Origin: Lutjanus erythropterus
Taxonomy: Eukaryota; Chordata; Actinopteri; Lutjaniformes; Lutjanidae
Reading direction: 5' to 3'
DNA: 64,000 bases
NCBI GenBank assembly: GCA_020091685.1
Contig: CM034604.1
Location: forward strand, 7,297,682-7,361,681
The translations under genes were made by a program, and so were the position numbers. The notes below the pieces were generated by a model, which was not told the origin of the DNA, ran no database searches, and worked only from the letters and a program-made list of their open reading frames with translations. Below, piece by piece: positions 21,016 to 32,157 of this stretch (the stretch's first letter is position 1; every line of letters begins with the position of its first letter).

Positions 21016-22560
21016 CAAAGGGATTCTCAGTGTTGAACAATTTAGTATTACACTTCTGTGAATTTGTTTGACTCACAAGAGAGAGACTGAAATAAGAAAC
21101 CAGAGCAACAAAGGCCAAGATTTATGCACTTTTATTTACTAAAAACGCCAGTCATTTCTAGAATGCAACTCCATCCTGGTCTCTTCATTCTTTGCTCAAA
21201 ATAACAGCACTCTGTACTTTCAAAATTGCACCGACTGCGTATGCCAAAGTATAATTTTGCCTACATTTGATACGCAAAATCTTCCCTTGAAGTTATCTGG
21301 AGGAATGGAATGGAATGGTAACAAAAATAAATGCTTCGTTGTGGTTAAGAAACAGTCACAGTTTGGTCAGGTTACTGGCACAAGTTTGACTGCCAGATCA
21401 TTTGGTGAACATTAGTAATTACTTGCTTTACTTGAGTTTGATAATTCACCCCAAACATCCAGTCACAAGGTAATGAGCAACTAGCTAAAATCTAGTGAGC
21501 AGCCTCTGACTGAACTCTGTACTCAACAGACTCTGGTTCTGTTAGGATCCTCTAGTCTTCCTTCTTCTTCCTCTCTGTATGTCCATGATGTAACTTTAAA
21601 GCACATTTCTTCCACAGTCAGCAGTCAGCATGGACAGAGAGAATAATTAGCCTACAGTAAACAGTTCAGCGAGGTCAGTGCAGGTTAAGAAGCAAGAATG
21701 AAGATTAATCCACTTTTTGAATCCATAAATTTGAAAAACAAACTGAGTTCTCCTGCTGTGATGCGAGTCCATAGTACAGAAAAAAACTGGTGCACCTACA
21801 GTGTTTATTCCTCCAGTCTGGAACCACCAGTCTGTCCCCCAGCTCTCATTTACAGAGGTCCTCAGATCTCAGCAGCTGTCTGCTGGCTGTGTGCGTCTGC
21901 TGACCGGTCTTCTCAACACAAAACTCAACAGAAGTTCTGTGATAAACACAAATTTTAAACTTGCACAAATACACGAATTTCATGTAATTTCATCATTTGC
22001 TTCATCCGTCTTTACATTGGCTTTGTATGTGTTCTACATGTGCAGAAATTTTTATTCACCTTTTGTTTTAGTAATTAAAACCACTGTACTTTGCACTGTG
22101 CTCACTGGAAATTTCCACAGTTTTAAGCAGCCACAAAGGATATTACTTTCCAAGACCGCACTGTAAGAGCCTGTGTTAACAAGGTAAGCAAGTCTACTTA
22201 GTACCTGGAGTTAGAACACAAAATCTGCCTTCTAATTTAGTTTCACAGCTTTACAGGAGTGACAACCAAGTTACCACCACAACTGCTAACTCTGCTATGG
22301 CAAGAAGGGAGCATCCAACTGCCCTCCTGCCTGCAACCACACAAAACACAGCAAAGAAAGAGTTTGCCCTTCAGTACTGGATTACGCCCTTCTCCAGTCT
22401 GGCTCTTTCTTCACAGCAACGGACTGCCAGCTATCAAACACCTCAAAGCAACCGCTCGTCCCCCAAATACTGGTAACATACTGGGCTCAACATAGTAACA
22501 GTGTACTTGGCTAAACATAGAACTGCTCAACTTTTGTAAATGTGCTTGTACCAACTTGTT
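21016..22560. other. 5' flank of TAAR C
   Basis: No gene. It is collinear with the flank of TAAR B to about 21770. From about 22170 to 22290 it is the inverted counterpart of 10761-10860 upstream of TAAR A. The site where TAAR B carries a hAT element is empty here (AAATTGCACCGACTGCGTAT at about 21222-21241). Short frames at 21698-22166 show no conserved protein. Confidence 0.65.
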
Positions 22561-22995
22561 GTTGACTGAGGTATTATTATTGTTATGGGGAGCTACTGAA
22601 TTGAACCCAAGTGCAGGACACAGCACTTAGGCAGGGAATTAGTGCAAGAAAATGGATTTATTGTCACAGTATTGAAATGAATGAAGGAGTCTCTAGCAGG
22701 GGCAGGGCGAGCAGGGTCTGAGCCATGAGCCGGGGGAAGGAGCAGGGAAACCAGGCAGAGGGAGTCCAGAGATCTTGAATGCTGAATATAGATCCAACAC
22801 TGATTTCAGGAAAAGCAGGAGTGGATCAGAGGGAGTTGTCAGGTTAAGCAGCTGTAGGCAGAGGAAACAGGGAACAGGGCAAGTGGGTTCAAAACACAAA
22901 CAACTACAGTCTGGCCAGAAATGGACCCAGGGTACACCTCATCACCGTAGAGTGACCTTGAGAGGGTTGGGGGCATTCTGCAGTAGTATGAGACC

Positions 22996-23893
22996 TTGAT
23001 GGCGGCTGCCAACGCTGATGCCAGGCACTCGGCGGCGTCCCTGGAACAGGTGCTAGCTGCTATTAGCTGTTCGAGTGCAACAGGTAGCGGCAGCTCTCAC
23101 CCAGCCCGCACCTTTGGCCTCTATGTCAGCTCTCCAGCCACCTGCCTCTTCACCTTCACTGCCAGGGGTCAGACCTGAGTCCTGCTTGGGGACCCTGGAT
23201 CACTACACTGGAGAACTGGAGGGATGCAACCCATTTCTGACAATCCTATCCTGTTCTCCCCGCAACCCCACGTTTGCCACTAAAGAAGCTAAAGTGGCGT
23301 TTACCATCAACCACCTGACGGGGAGAGCTAGCTTTTGGGGAATCGTTGAGTGGGAGAGGTGTACGACAGCCTGCACTATATTTCAGACCTTCGTTGCAGA
23401 ACTCTGCAAGGTGTTTAGTCTGAGCTCCGCCAGCTCTGACGCAGCGTGGGGACTCATAGAGATGCATCAGGGGAACCAGACGGTCGCTGACTTTTCCATC
23501 AATTTCCACACCAGAGCCCGCCAGAGCGACTGGAATGCTGCTGCCCTGTGGGATGCCTTCATTTATGGCCTAACCAACTACATTAAAGACAAGCTAGTCT
23601 CCCAGGAGCTGCCATCTACGTTGGATTGCCTGATCGAGCTTGCTATCCAAATCGAACTCTGCATCCAAGCGAGGAGATGGGAGAAATGTCAGGGGACAGC
23701 CAGTTGCTCCCCAGCGGCCTGACCACCTGGTTTATTGGTGACCCATCCTCCAGTCGGCTTGATGGGACCACCTGCTGAGGAGACAGAGCCCATACAGTTG
23801 GGACGCACCAGTCTGACTCCCGAGGAACGAGAACACTGACACTGTAGGAAACTGTCTATACTGCGGCCAACACAGCCACTTCATCGCCTGGTG
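22996..23893 (+). pseudogene. Gypsy gag with CCHC zinc knuckle
   Basis: The N-terminus (MAAANADARHSAASLEQVLA) is in one frame and the body (23075-23722) in another, so a frameshift lies near 23100-23160. The body has the fish gypsy capsid pattern (FLTILSCSPRNPTFATKEAK, then ALWDAFIYGLTNYIKDKL). A zinc knuckle CLYCGQHSHFIAWC (CX2CX4HX4C) is read near 23850-23893, beyond a stop. Gag would form the particle and bind the element RNA. Confidence 0.78.
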
Positions 23894-24421
23894 TCCAGCA
23901 AAATTCCAGACTCACCAGTAGAGGGGGAATTGCTGGTGAGTCACACCCCCATGAGAATTCCCCCCACACCCAGGCCCATCAGCCACACCAAGCTCCTGCT
24001 GCTTAGTGGGTCCCACTTCCTAGCCATGTTCATTGACTGTAGGGCCGACATGCTCTTTATTGATGACGAGCTCATCAAACAGCTGGGCATAAGCCGGGTC
24101 CTCCTTCCCCAACCTGTACCCGCCAACGCTCTGGATGATCACCTCCTGGGAACCATCACCCACAAAAAGTTGCCGGTCCACATGTTCTTGTCTGGGATTC
24201 AGCACGAGACTATCCAATTTCATATTCTGCAGTCCCAGCAGCTACCCCTTATCCTTGGGCACTCCTGGCTCTGTTGCCATAACCTCCACATAGACTGGTA
24301 TAGGGTGGCCATACTGGGGTGCAGCACATCCTGCCACCAGGTCTGTCTGAAGCAAGCATCCCTGCCTCAGTCTGCTCCAGCATCTGTCACCACCCTAGAA
24401 CTGGCCGGGGTGCCCCCTTAG
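23891..24421 (+). pseudogene. Gypsy retropepsin-like protease region
   Basis: An open frame of 176 residues. The region around MFIDCRADMLFIDDELIKQL corresponds to the protease active-site neighbourhood, where family members have D-S/T-G; here it reads D-C-R, so catalysis is not expected. The following segment (LILGHSWLCCHNLHIDW) matches the usual end of the protease domain before the RT. The frame stops before the RT block, so pol is not continuous. Confidence 0.7.
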
Positions 24422-24590
24422 TACTACAACTTCAGAGAGGTCTTCAGCATGTCCAAGGCCACGTCACTGCCCCCTCACCATTCCTAGGACTGAGCCAACA
24501 ACTTGCAACCTGGCCACACCTCCCAAGAGGCGCTGTATTCCCTGTCAGCCCTTGAGAGAAAGGAGATGGAGATCTACATAAATGGCATAA

Positions 24591-25600
24591 GTGGCTGCTG
24601 GCATCATCCAGCCTTCCTCATCTCTGGCAGGGGTGGGGTTCTTCGTTGAGAAAAAAGATAGGATGCTGAGACCCTGCATAGACTACCGTGGGCTCAACAA
24701 CATCATTATTAAGAAGTGCTACCCTCTGCCACTCCTCTCCACCAACTCCAAGCTGCTTCAAGGGGCCACTATCTTCACCAAACTCCACCTGTGCAACGCC
24801 TACCACCTGGTCCATATGCATGAGGGGGACAAATGGAAGACAGCTTTCAACATCCCCACAGGTCACTATGAGTGACTAGTGATGCTATTCAGCCTGACTA
24901 AAGCTCCTACTCTCCTCCAGGCTCTTGTGAATAACGTACTTTGAGATATGCTCACCCACTTCCTGTTCATCTACTTGGACAACATCCTCATCTTCTCCAA
25001 GTCCCAGGAAGAACATGTCCACCACATCCAGACTGCTCTCCAACACCTCCTCAAGAACTCCCTGTTTATCAAGGCAGAAAATTGCGAGTTCCATGCCCTC
25101 TCCATCTCCTTGGTTGCATTGTGGTTCAGGGCAGCATGCAAATGCACCCTGCCACCACCAAAGGTCTCTGCAGTCACCTCCTAGCCTGTTCCTGAGAACT
25201 GCGAGCAACTCCAGCATGTCCTTGGCTTCGTCAACCTCTACAGCTCTGTGGCTGCCCCCTTCACTATCCTGACCTCGTCCAAGACCCCCTTCCAGTGGAC
25301 GCCAGCTGTGGAGGGGCTTTTCCAAGAACTCAATACTTGCTTCACATCTGCTCCCATGCTCCAGATGCCTGATCCCAACAGGCAGTTTGAAGTGGGGGCC
25401 GTGCTCTTCCAGTGCTCGGCTGTCAACTCCAAACTCCACCCCGGTGCCTTCTTCTCCCATTGTCTGCCTCCTGTAGAGTGGAACTATGACATTGGGAACT
25501 AGGAACTGTTGGTAGTGAAGATGGTGTTGAAGGAGTGACTCTGACACCATCCTCCCTGCTCCATGTCTGGTTGCCACCATTACCTGGGAGATCAAGGAGA
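24591..25600 (+). pseudogene. Gypsy reverse transcriptase-RNase H
   Basis: RT blocks: [20 protein letters not shown], then [27 protein letters not shown] (normally TKLDL, so a catalytic Asp is replaced), and YLDN for YLDD near 24975. RNase H-like sequence follows at 25250-25530 (FQWTPAVEGLFQELN, then VEWNYDIGN-stop-ELL). There are stops at about 24873, 24944 and 25500. Both RT active-site changes indicate long inactivity. Confidence 0.8.
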
Positions 25601-25689
25601 AGGTAGGAGCCGCTCAGGAGGACGAACCTGGTCCCAGTAAATGCCCACTTGATCATCTCTTCAGCCCTTAAGCCCTTAGGTCTGAAATC

Positions 25690-26201
25690 CCGCAATGGAC
25701 CCATTCTTCCTGGTTGACCTGCCACCCTGGGATTCAGTACACCAAGAGCATCCTACACCAATGGTTATGGAGAACCACCTTAGACATCTAGGAGTTTGTG
25801 AATGCCTGCCTTGTCTGCAACCATCACAAGCTTCCTCTTCAGGCCCCAGCAGGGTCCCTTCAACCTCTCCCAGTCCCTCGCTGGCCATGGTCCCACATCT
25901 CCCTTGACTTCCTCGCGTCATCGATGGGGGTTCCACCTACACCATCCGTCAACTGCTCCAGTCCCACCACTGTGGGAGAGGCCTCCAGTATTTGGTGGAC
26001 TGGGAGGGGTATGGCCCGGAGGAGAGGTCCTATGTCCCAGCACATCACATCTTGGACAACCAGCTCATCAAGGAGTTCCACCAGCAACTCCCTGGGCAGC
26101 CATCCAGTCCCACCTCGAAGTCAGGGACCTCCAGCCAGAAGACTCCCTCGGCTCCCTCTCCTGAGACCTCCGATGAGGAGTCCTCTTCAGAGTCAAACTA
26201 G
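25690..26201 (+). pseudogene. Gypsy integrase remnant and chromodomain
   Basis: The integrase N-terminal zinc region survives as fragments near 25740-25830 and the start of the core as SLDF near 25905. Coding then jumps to [12 protein letters not shown] (25925-25960) and a chromodomain ([20 protein letters not shown], 25983-26042). The whole catalytic core is therefore missing. The chromodomain frame ends ESN-stop at 26199-26201; the stop codon itself lies in sequence shared with the TAAR 3' flank. Chromodomains steer integration to particular chromatin. Confidence 0.78.
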
Positions 26202-27071
26202 TGATGATTACCAGCAAGTCATGAGTCAAGAAAGCTTAGAATGAGTAATATCACCTTGAAATATTTTCCCAGAAATTATCATTCTGAAAGCTGATCAAAA
26301 CCAGCTGTAAAAGAAACCACAGATGAATGGATTGAGCATTGAATTCAACCATCTATGCCAAATAAAAGCATAAATCAAAGTGTACGAAATGTTGGAATCA
26401 AGCAAGGGGCCAAAGGACCAAGAAAGAAAGAAAGGAGTCAAACAGATCAGAAAAACTCCCATCACAATAGCCAGAGTTTTGGTGGCCTTTCTCTCCATCT
26501 TACTTTCAGACTTTGTGCTCTGACAGGTTGTGTTCTGGATGCTGCGTGCCTGTCTCTGTGCCACAATCAAAATCTTTAGGTAGATGGCAGACATTATGAT
26601 AGCTGGGAGGTAAAAACAACAAATATCTTGTAAACCCATAATTGAGACGCTTAAACCAGATATAATCCAGCTCAGCAGGATCATGATGACAGTAACACGG
26701 ACATTTATTTTAGTTCTGTACCTCAGAGGCTGACACACAGCATAATATCTGTCAACAGAAATGAAGCACAAGTTCCACACAGAAGATGAGCTCACATAGA
26801 GCACACACAAATTTATCTATTACCAAACAAGAGCTTTCTGTCGCTGATATCACGATATATAATAAAAGTAAAACACCAACAAGCAGGTCAGCTACAGTGA
26901 GAGAGAGGATGAGGAAGGTTGTAGGAGTGTGGAGCTGTTTGAAGTAAATGATGGAGGTTATTACAAGAAGGTTGCCAAATATTATAAGAAATGATAAGGA
27001 GCTCACAAAAATATATACTAATAGCATGGTGAAGATTGCTGTTGCAAAAAGTATGTCAGGTGCATCAAGAC

Positions 27072-28096
27072 TAGGCATGCCACGATTCACTCAACTCACG
27101 ATACAATTCGAATCACGATTCAGGGTTCACGATACAATTCGAATCACGATTCGAATCATGTACAACACAAAATTAATTTACAGGCAAATGACTGATTTTC
27201 TTATCTTTATTATTTCTCTTACATTTCTCTCTTATTTCTCCAGCCTTTTCCTTTTTAAAAATACTGTAGTGTTTTCTCTTATGCTCTTTTCAATACATAG
27301 TTTGCATATTGTGTTTGTCTTGTCTATTATCTTTTCTCCTTTTTCATTTACTGTCTTTGGGAAGCCAAAATGTTTCCACACCTCGGACTTGAAATTGCTC
27401 GGTGCCTCCGCAATTTCAACCTCGCTTTCGAGTTCGACCCCCGCCATGGGATTTACACCAGGCGCGCCTGCGCCGCGGAACGGCTGCGCCGCGGTTTTGC
27501 TCCGTCATGCACACGACTTCAATTTACACCAGCAGCGTTTCAGAAGCGTTTCAGCAGCGGAGCGTTTTGCCCGTCTGATTATGTTTACTTGCTCTGATTT
27601 TGTTGATTAAGTCCTCTTTCCTTGCTCTTTGTGCTTCTACCATGGATAAGCAGACTACGTAGTTAAATTGTTTCTTTTCTGTCTGTCTTTATGATCGCGA
27701 GTCTGCACGGGGTGTTTTATTTTGAAAATCAACCGGATTCTCTCCTGTTTTCCGTGCCTGACTTCCTGCCCGTTCGACCAGCTCTGTGCCAATTGACGCG
27801 CCAACCCGTCGAAAATAGACTCGCTGCGTATTCTCTGCGGAGCTCTCTGCTCGCTGGCTGCTGCACTGTTTGTTTGTGACCTGCATAGGCACGCTGCGCA
27901 CCCCGACTTCCTGTTGTAGCTGGAGCGGCGCTAGCACGTCACACGTAACGACGTTGAACAAGAACGTAGTTTAACTCGAGTGCGCCCTCTGCTGGCCTGG
28001 AGGCCACATCGCGATTCATGGTTTAATTAAATCGATTCGAATCGTATTTAAAAAAATCGATTTAAATCGATTTTTTCAAAAATCGCAGCATCCCTA
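27072..28096 (-). mobile_element. hAT DNA transposon, 1025 bp, in the TAAR D coding exon
   Basis: The termini are TAGGCATGCCACGATT (left) and the complement of TAGGGATGCTGCGATT (right), imperfect inverted repeats. The 8-bp target duplication ATCAAGAC lies at 27064-27071 and 28097-28104. Subterminal AATCGATT/GATTCGAATC repeats are typical of this fish hAT group. It carries only an N-terminal transposase remnant, so it was mobilised in trans. Confidence 0.92.
27232..27447 (-). pseudogene. hAT transposase N-terminal remnant (BED-like)
   Basis: A 71-residue frame contains SEVWKHFGFPKTVNEKGEKI followed by TICKLC, the start of a BED finger as in ZBED-type hAT transposases. The His pair and the catalytic domain are absent. 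Confidence 0.65.
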
Positions 28097-28240
28097 ATCA
28101 AGACAGATAATTTTCTCCTCCAAAACATCATCAGACCTGTTGACAAAAAAGGTTAGGTTCCACACATGAATGGTCATTAATAGTGAGGTTTCATTTGCAA
28201 TAACATGCCTTAAATCAAGAAAAAGTATTAGTTTTTACTC

Positions 28241-28391
28241 TTCTGTAAAGAGATATTTTCAGATAATTTTAGTGCTCTGCGTGTTTCACACCATGATTTG
28301 GTTTGTGCATCTGTACTGATGGGAGCTCTTGGTCTGTGTCATTGAACAGTATATTGGATTGGTTAGTTTTCAGCGCTCATTAGCATATCAT
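28241..28391 (-). promoter_or_regulatory. Conserved TAAR upstream block, copy D
   Basis: Minus strand: ATGATATGCTAATGAG complement near 28376-28391, the GAGCTCCCATCAGTACAG stretch near 28310-28327, and a pyrimidine tract next to the gene. Homology to the other upstream regions stops at about 28391, where a CT-rich run begins. Confidence 0.6.
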
Positions 28392-29636
28392 CCTCCTCCT
28401 TTTTTTTTCCCACAATCACAGCTATGGATCACAAAAACAAGCAAATGGTCACTGATGTCATTCATCAGCAGTACACTCGCTAAACTACTTTCCATATGAA
28501 TATATTGTTAATTAGAGTGGCAGAGTGCACTGTTGTTCTGCTTGGTTTGGTGATGAGTGGGTATAAACTCAAACTGTATATTGTGTCATTTTGTATTTGT
28601 TTGGATTAAGCAGGTCTACATTAAAATCCCCACAAATGAACATAGCACTCTGATCAGTTTTGGCAAATATTCCCTCCATACTGTCTTTAAAGGTCTAATG
28701 CTGGCTCCTGGTGCTCTGTATACACAACTGTGTGATGGAAATTCCCATTTCTAATGTAATCCTGTTTCTGCATATTGTAAGCACCTAAGTACAGAACAGC
28801 GAGGAAGGTTTGATATACTTGTGTGAATCACAGGATAGCATAAGATAGAACAAGCCAGATCTGTTATACTGTTTTCTGAACACCCTGTGCCATTATGTGA
28901 TAACAATATGCAACTCAGCCTTTCTTGACCTTGCAGTTATCAGTGTGTAAAAAACCCTGACATATAGTCTGTTCTGGGTTCATTCATCCCAGCTCATTCT
29001 TTGACTGTGCTGTGAGTCATTCTGCAGATGCCTGAGTAAACCTTACAGAAAGATAGTTTCTGACTCTGCTCTATTCAACAGAAATTGCCACCACAACTAA
29101 TAATCACATTTTCTGTTTCTGCATGCACATCTCTACATACAATCCATCACATCATCAATAGTTGTTGACATGTTCTTCATGATCTTATAGATCAGACTAT
29201 TATTCACACGTAGAGCCACATTACCTTCTTTTTGTTCTTTCTGTTCATGTAATAGACTCTTTTACAGTTTGCAGACAATAAGCAAGCTGCACACGCAGTT
29301 TGGCAAGAGAAGTATGGTGGACCACAAAAGTTTGTCAGGCCATTTGGGTTTTTATAATCCAAATAACTTTGTTTAAAAAAAAACAAACTACAAGCCTCTC
29401 ATTCTGTGACTTTTCCTATATATGTTTCTGTAAGTTTTTATTGAAGCCTAAAAGGTACTTAAATAAAACACAAAAGATTTCTGAGCATTTATACCTCCAA
29501 CCGCCACAGCGGTCACACAGACTGCAGGTGAAAAATGCTACATTTCACAGGGTTGTTTTTCTGTGACTATGACTTTTTTTTATTAGTTATTGTTTAGAAT
29601 TCTATATTCTATATTAATATACAGGAACAGTCTGAA
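28392..29636. other. Intergenic, no gene recognised
   Basis: Moderately AT-rich single-copy-looking DNA. Short frames (28557-28754, 29204-29386, 29300-29566) have no recognisable domain. Confidence 0.4.
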
Positions 29637-29760
29637 CAGAGAGAGACAGAGACACAGAGAGAGGGATACAGACAGTCACATGGAGGGAGTAACAGAGTGA
29701 CACAGACAGACAGAGAGAAAGACAAAAAGAAATCGACAAAGGAAACAACAATGAAGAGAG
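29637..29760. repeat. Purine-rich GA/ACAGAGAG microsatellite-like tract
   Basis: Irregular AGAGAGACAGAGACACAGAG repeats. The open frames on the opposite strand across it are a composition effect. Confidence 0.8.
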
Positions 29761-29947
29761 CATTGACAAAAAATATTCGGAAGACCTGTGAGTGAGAAGT
29801 ACACATAAGGGTTTGGAGATTGAGAGCTTTTTTGCCCCAGGTGTAAGCCTTTGGTACCACTGCGCTCTCTCAGGGCCCTATTGCCGCTTTCCAAGGTGTT
29901 GATCCTGCCTTTGTTCATTTGCTTGTTTGCTTATTTGCTTGCCGCGA

Positions 29948-30127
29948 GCCACCAGAGGGGTCCCACTGCCTTTGTCTTCATCAGCGCCACCAGCCACCAG
30001 AGGTGTCCCACGGCCTTTGTCTTCATCAGTGCCGCTGGCTGGCAGAGGGGTCCCACCGCCTTTGTCTTCATCAGCGCTGCCAGCCACAAGAGGGGTCCCA
30101 TCACCTTCGCCGCTGGCCTCCTGCTTG
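29948..30127. repeat. 45-bp minisatellite, four copies, open on both strands
   Basis: The units start at 29948, 29993, 30038 and 30083 with exact 45-bp spacing; more diverged, shorter repeats continue to about 30230. One plus frame encodes LSSSAPPATRGVP-type repeats (29927-30373) and one minus frame encodes acidic GTPLVAGGADEDKG repeats (30330-29878). The 15-codon period keeps all frames open. Whether either strand is translated is unknown. Confidence 0.88.
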
Positions 30128-30404
30128 TCCACACGAGGGGTCTCGCCTTCACCTCCTTCGGTCTCCTGCTCGTCCTCCCGAGGGGTCCTGTCCTCTCTTT
30201 CGGTCTCCTGCTCATCCTCCAGAGGGCCTCCAGGTTGCCCTCTAGATTCGCTCTGCTTCCTTGGGTTGACCCCAGGCCATCCACCTGAGGTCTCCTGCTC
30301 CACCTCTGCTCTGCCCTCAGGCTGTCCCACCTGGCCCCTGTCCAGTTCCCGGGCCTATGAACTTATTGACTGATCCTTGTTACCAACCTGTGTGCCTGAT
30401 GTTT

Positions 30405-30565
30405 AGCAACAAGGTAAGAACACAGGCTGCAGCACAGCTGGTCTCCAGTCTCTCTGTGGTTCTTCAATAACTGTCCTCTACTATTTGTACCTGTAACACT
30501 TGATGTGAGCAAGACCACACTCTTCTCCTCCACCTTTACCTGCTCACAGTCCTAACTGGACAGTA
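30405..30565 (+). repeat. TAAR duplicon distal block, copy 1
   Basis: It shares GCACAGCTGGTCTCCAGTCT and ACACTTGATGTGAGCAAG with 48985-49145, and the first motif with 35795-35950 and 43860-44000, which lie 0.7-1.5 kb beyond TAAR stop codons. Here no TAAR body precedes it, so it marks the edge of a lost unit. Confidence 0.65.
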
Positions 30566-31904
30566 TTTTTCATCCAGTTGATATACACTCTGGATACTTT
30601 AACACAAACATACAGGTAGAAACAAACAGAAGTTTAATAGGTCTCCAAGCTTTTATCTTTCATCTCAGATTCACAAAAGTCTGCTTCATCATGCATATAC
30701 TTAAAAATACTAATAACTATTAATAATGAAGATGTCAAGCTCAGGAACCAGTAATTTCAGCTAAAGCTGAGGTGAGTAATTTTTGGAAAAAGAAAGTGTA
30801 TATTTTAACACAACAGCCAGAAAAACACAGATGTGCCTCCAGTCCTCCCTCAGAAGCTCTGCACCTCAAATTCATCAACCTGCATTTCCAAAGAAATGAC
30901 AGTAACAAGTGAGCAACATGGCTGAATACAGTGTGTCTTAAGCTCCAAGATACTGGCAACCTAACTGAGGGAAAATAACATTTCATCACTAGGAAAGTAC
31001 ATGTGTGGAGAGGACGTGAGGCACAGGGCTGACAGACAGCTGCTGAGAGCCGGGGAGCTTTGGAGGAGAGAGCCGGGGACAGATCAGAGCTTCTGGAGGA
31101 AGAAACAACGTAGTCACACTTATTTTGTTCTGATGCAGACTCCTTTGATGGCAGCAGAGGAGCTCAGAATTAATGTTTCATATTTTTGTTATTAAAAACC
31201 AGATTTATCTTCACTCTTGCTTTCCAACATGTTGGCAACAGTGACCCACATATTAACTGACTGTGCTTGGCTGTTTACAGTAAGCAGACAGGAGTTATTA
31301 CTTTCCTGAATATACAGGGAGGAAGCGGGTAAGAAGGGAATCAAGGGAGAAAACAGAAAGAACTGACTTCTCTGGTGAGTGCTGTCAGAGGCTCACAAAC
31401 AAACACAGACAAACACACACAGCTGGTGCCTGCTATCTATTAGCATGTTGTTCATTAGCATATGGCTTCTTGTTTTGGGGAAATAAACACACGCACAGGA
31501 ATAACACAAGATGAATGTTCGCATCGCTCATCTCCCCTCCTCCTGCCCCTGTCCAGCTCATAAGTGCAAGCATCACATGTCGTTGATTGGTTGTAATATT
31601 GTTGTGTGGCTCAGCCCAAACCACTTTGTTTGTATCCCATTGACAGAGACAGGGCTGTTTAGAAACTTTTGTTTTTTTCAGCACACACACAGATTTGGTC
31701 AGAAAAATGTCACAAAATGGTAAAAAATGTTGAGTACTGTTTCCCAAAGACCATGTTGATGTCCTCAAATGTCTCACGTGCAAAACACAAAGATATTTAG
31801 TTTACTGTCATAAGAGGACTAAATATATCAGACAACATTTACATTTGAGAAGATAAGATCAGAAAATTTGGACACTTTATGAAAAAAAAGACTCAAAACC
31901 ATAA
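30566..31904. other. Intergenic, no gene recognised
   Basis: No conserved frame. Part of it (to about 30760) may be further duplicon flank. The remainder looks non-repetitive by eye. Confidence 0.4.
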
Positions 31905-31975
31905 ACCAATTATCAGAATAGTTGGTGATTAATTTAATAATGGATTTATAATCAATTAATTGTTGCAGCTTCAAT
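31905..31975. mobile_element. End of a hAT-like miniature element
   Basis: GATTAATTTAATAATGGATT followed by AATTAATTGTTGCAGC resembles the terminal region of fish hAT-type miniature elements (ends with TTGCAGC). The same sequence recurs at 38367-38415. Confidence 0.45.
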
Positions 31976-32157
31976 TTAAATATTTTCTTTAATGTAGGAC
32001 CCTGCTCTGTATAAACTATTTAATAATGATGCCATTTTAGTATTTACTGTTGTAAATACTCGTGTTGTCTACTGTGTTCAGACTTGAGTTATTTTTGTGA
32101 TGTTTGTGATGTTTGCCACATTCAGGACCTTCAGTGTCAGAAGACAGTTGTTAGAGT

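Larger units (their letters stand above)
22561..26190 (+). mobile_element. Ty3/gypsy chromovirus retrotransposon, incomplete
   Basis: In order: non-coding 5' part (22561-22990), gag with a CCHC knuckle, protease, RT, RNase H, an integrase remnant and a chromodomain. Most of the integrase core is missing. No LTR could be delimited on either side. At the right end the element meets TAAR D flank directly at about 26190, within the shared motif CTTCAGAG. Frameshifts, stops and altered active sites make it defective. Confidence 0.85.
26226..28163 (-). pseudogene. TAAR D, receptor pseudogene split by a hAT element
   Basis: The two receptor parts are 28163-28097 (N-terminal codons) and 27071-26226. 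The start codon position reads GTG, and an extra base shifts the first codons. The hAT element sits in the N-terminal extracellular domain, inside codons for CLD. TM1-TM3 read in one frame (27090-26752) and the remainder in another (26810-26295), so there is a frameshift near 26800 at ECL1/TM3. In the last helix CGA has become TGA (WFRSAF reads WF-stop). DRY, the short TM4-TM5 link and NSMLNPFICGFFYSWF are recognisable; Y7.53 is Cys. CLTP replaces CWxP, as in copy C. Confidence 0.88.

Noticed and set aside
24885..25595. 236-codon minus-strand frame inside the chromovirus
   Set aside because: It is an antisense shadow of the RT-RNase H region, whose sense strand carries the recognised motifs.
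26948..27610. 220-codon plus-strand frame overlapping TAAR D
   Set aside because: It is antisense to TAAR D for its first part and runs through the non-coding body of a hAT element.
29609..29918. Minus-strand frames with signal-like hydrophobic stretches
   Set aside because: They are the complement of a GA-rich microsatellite-like tract.
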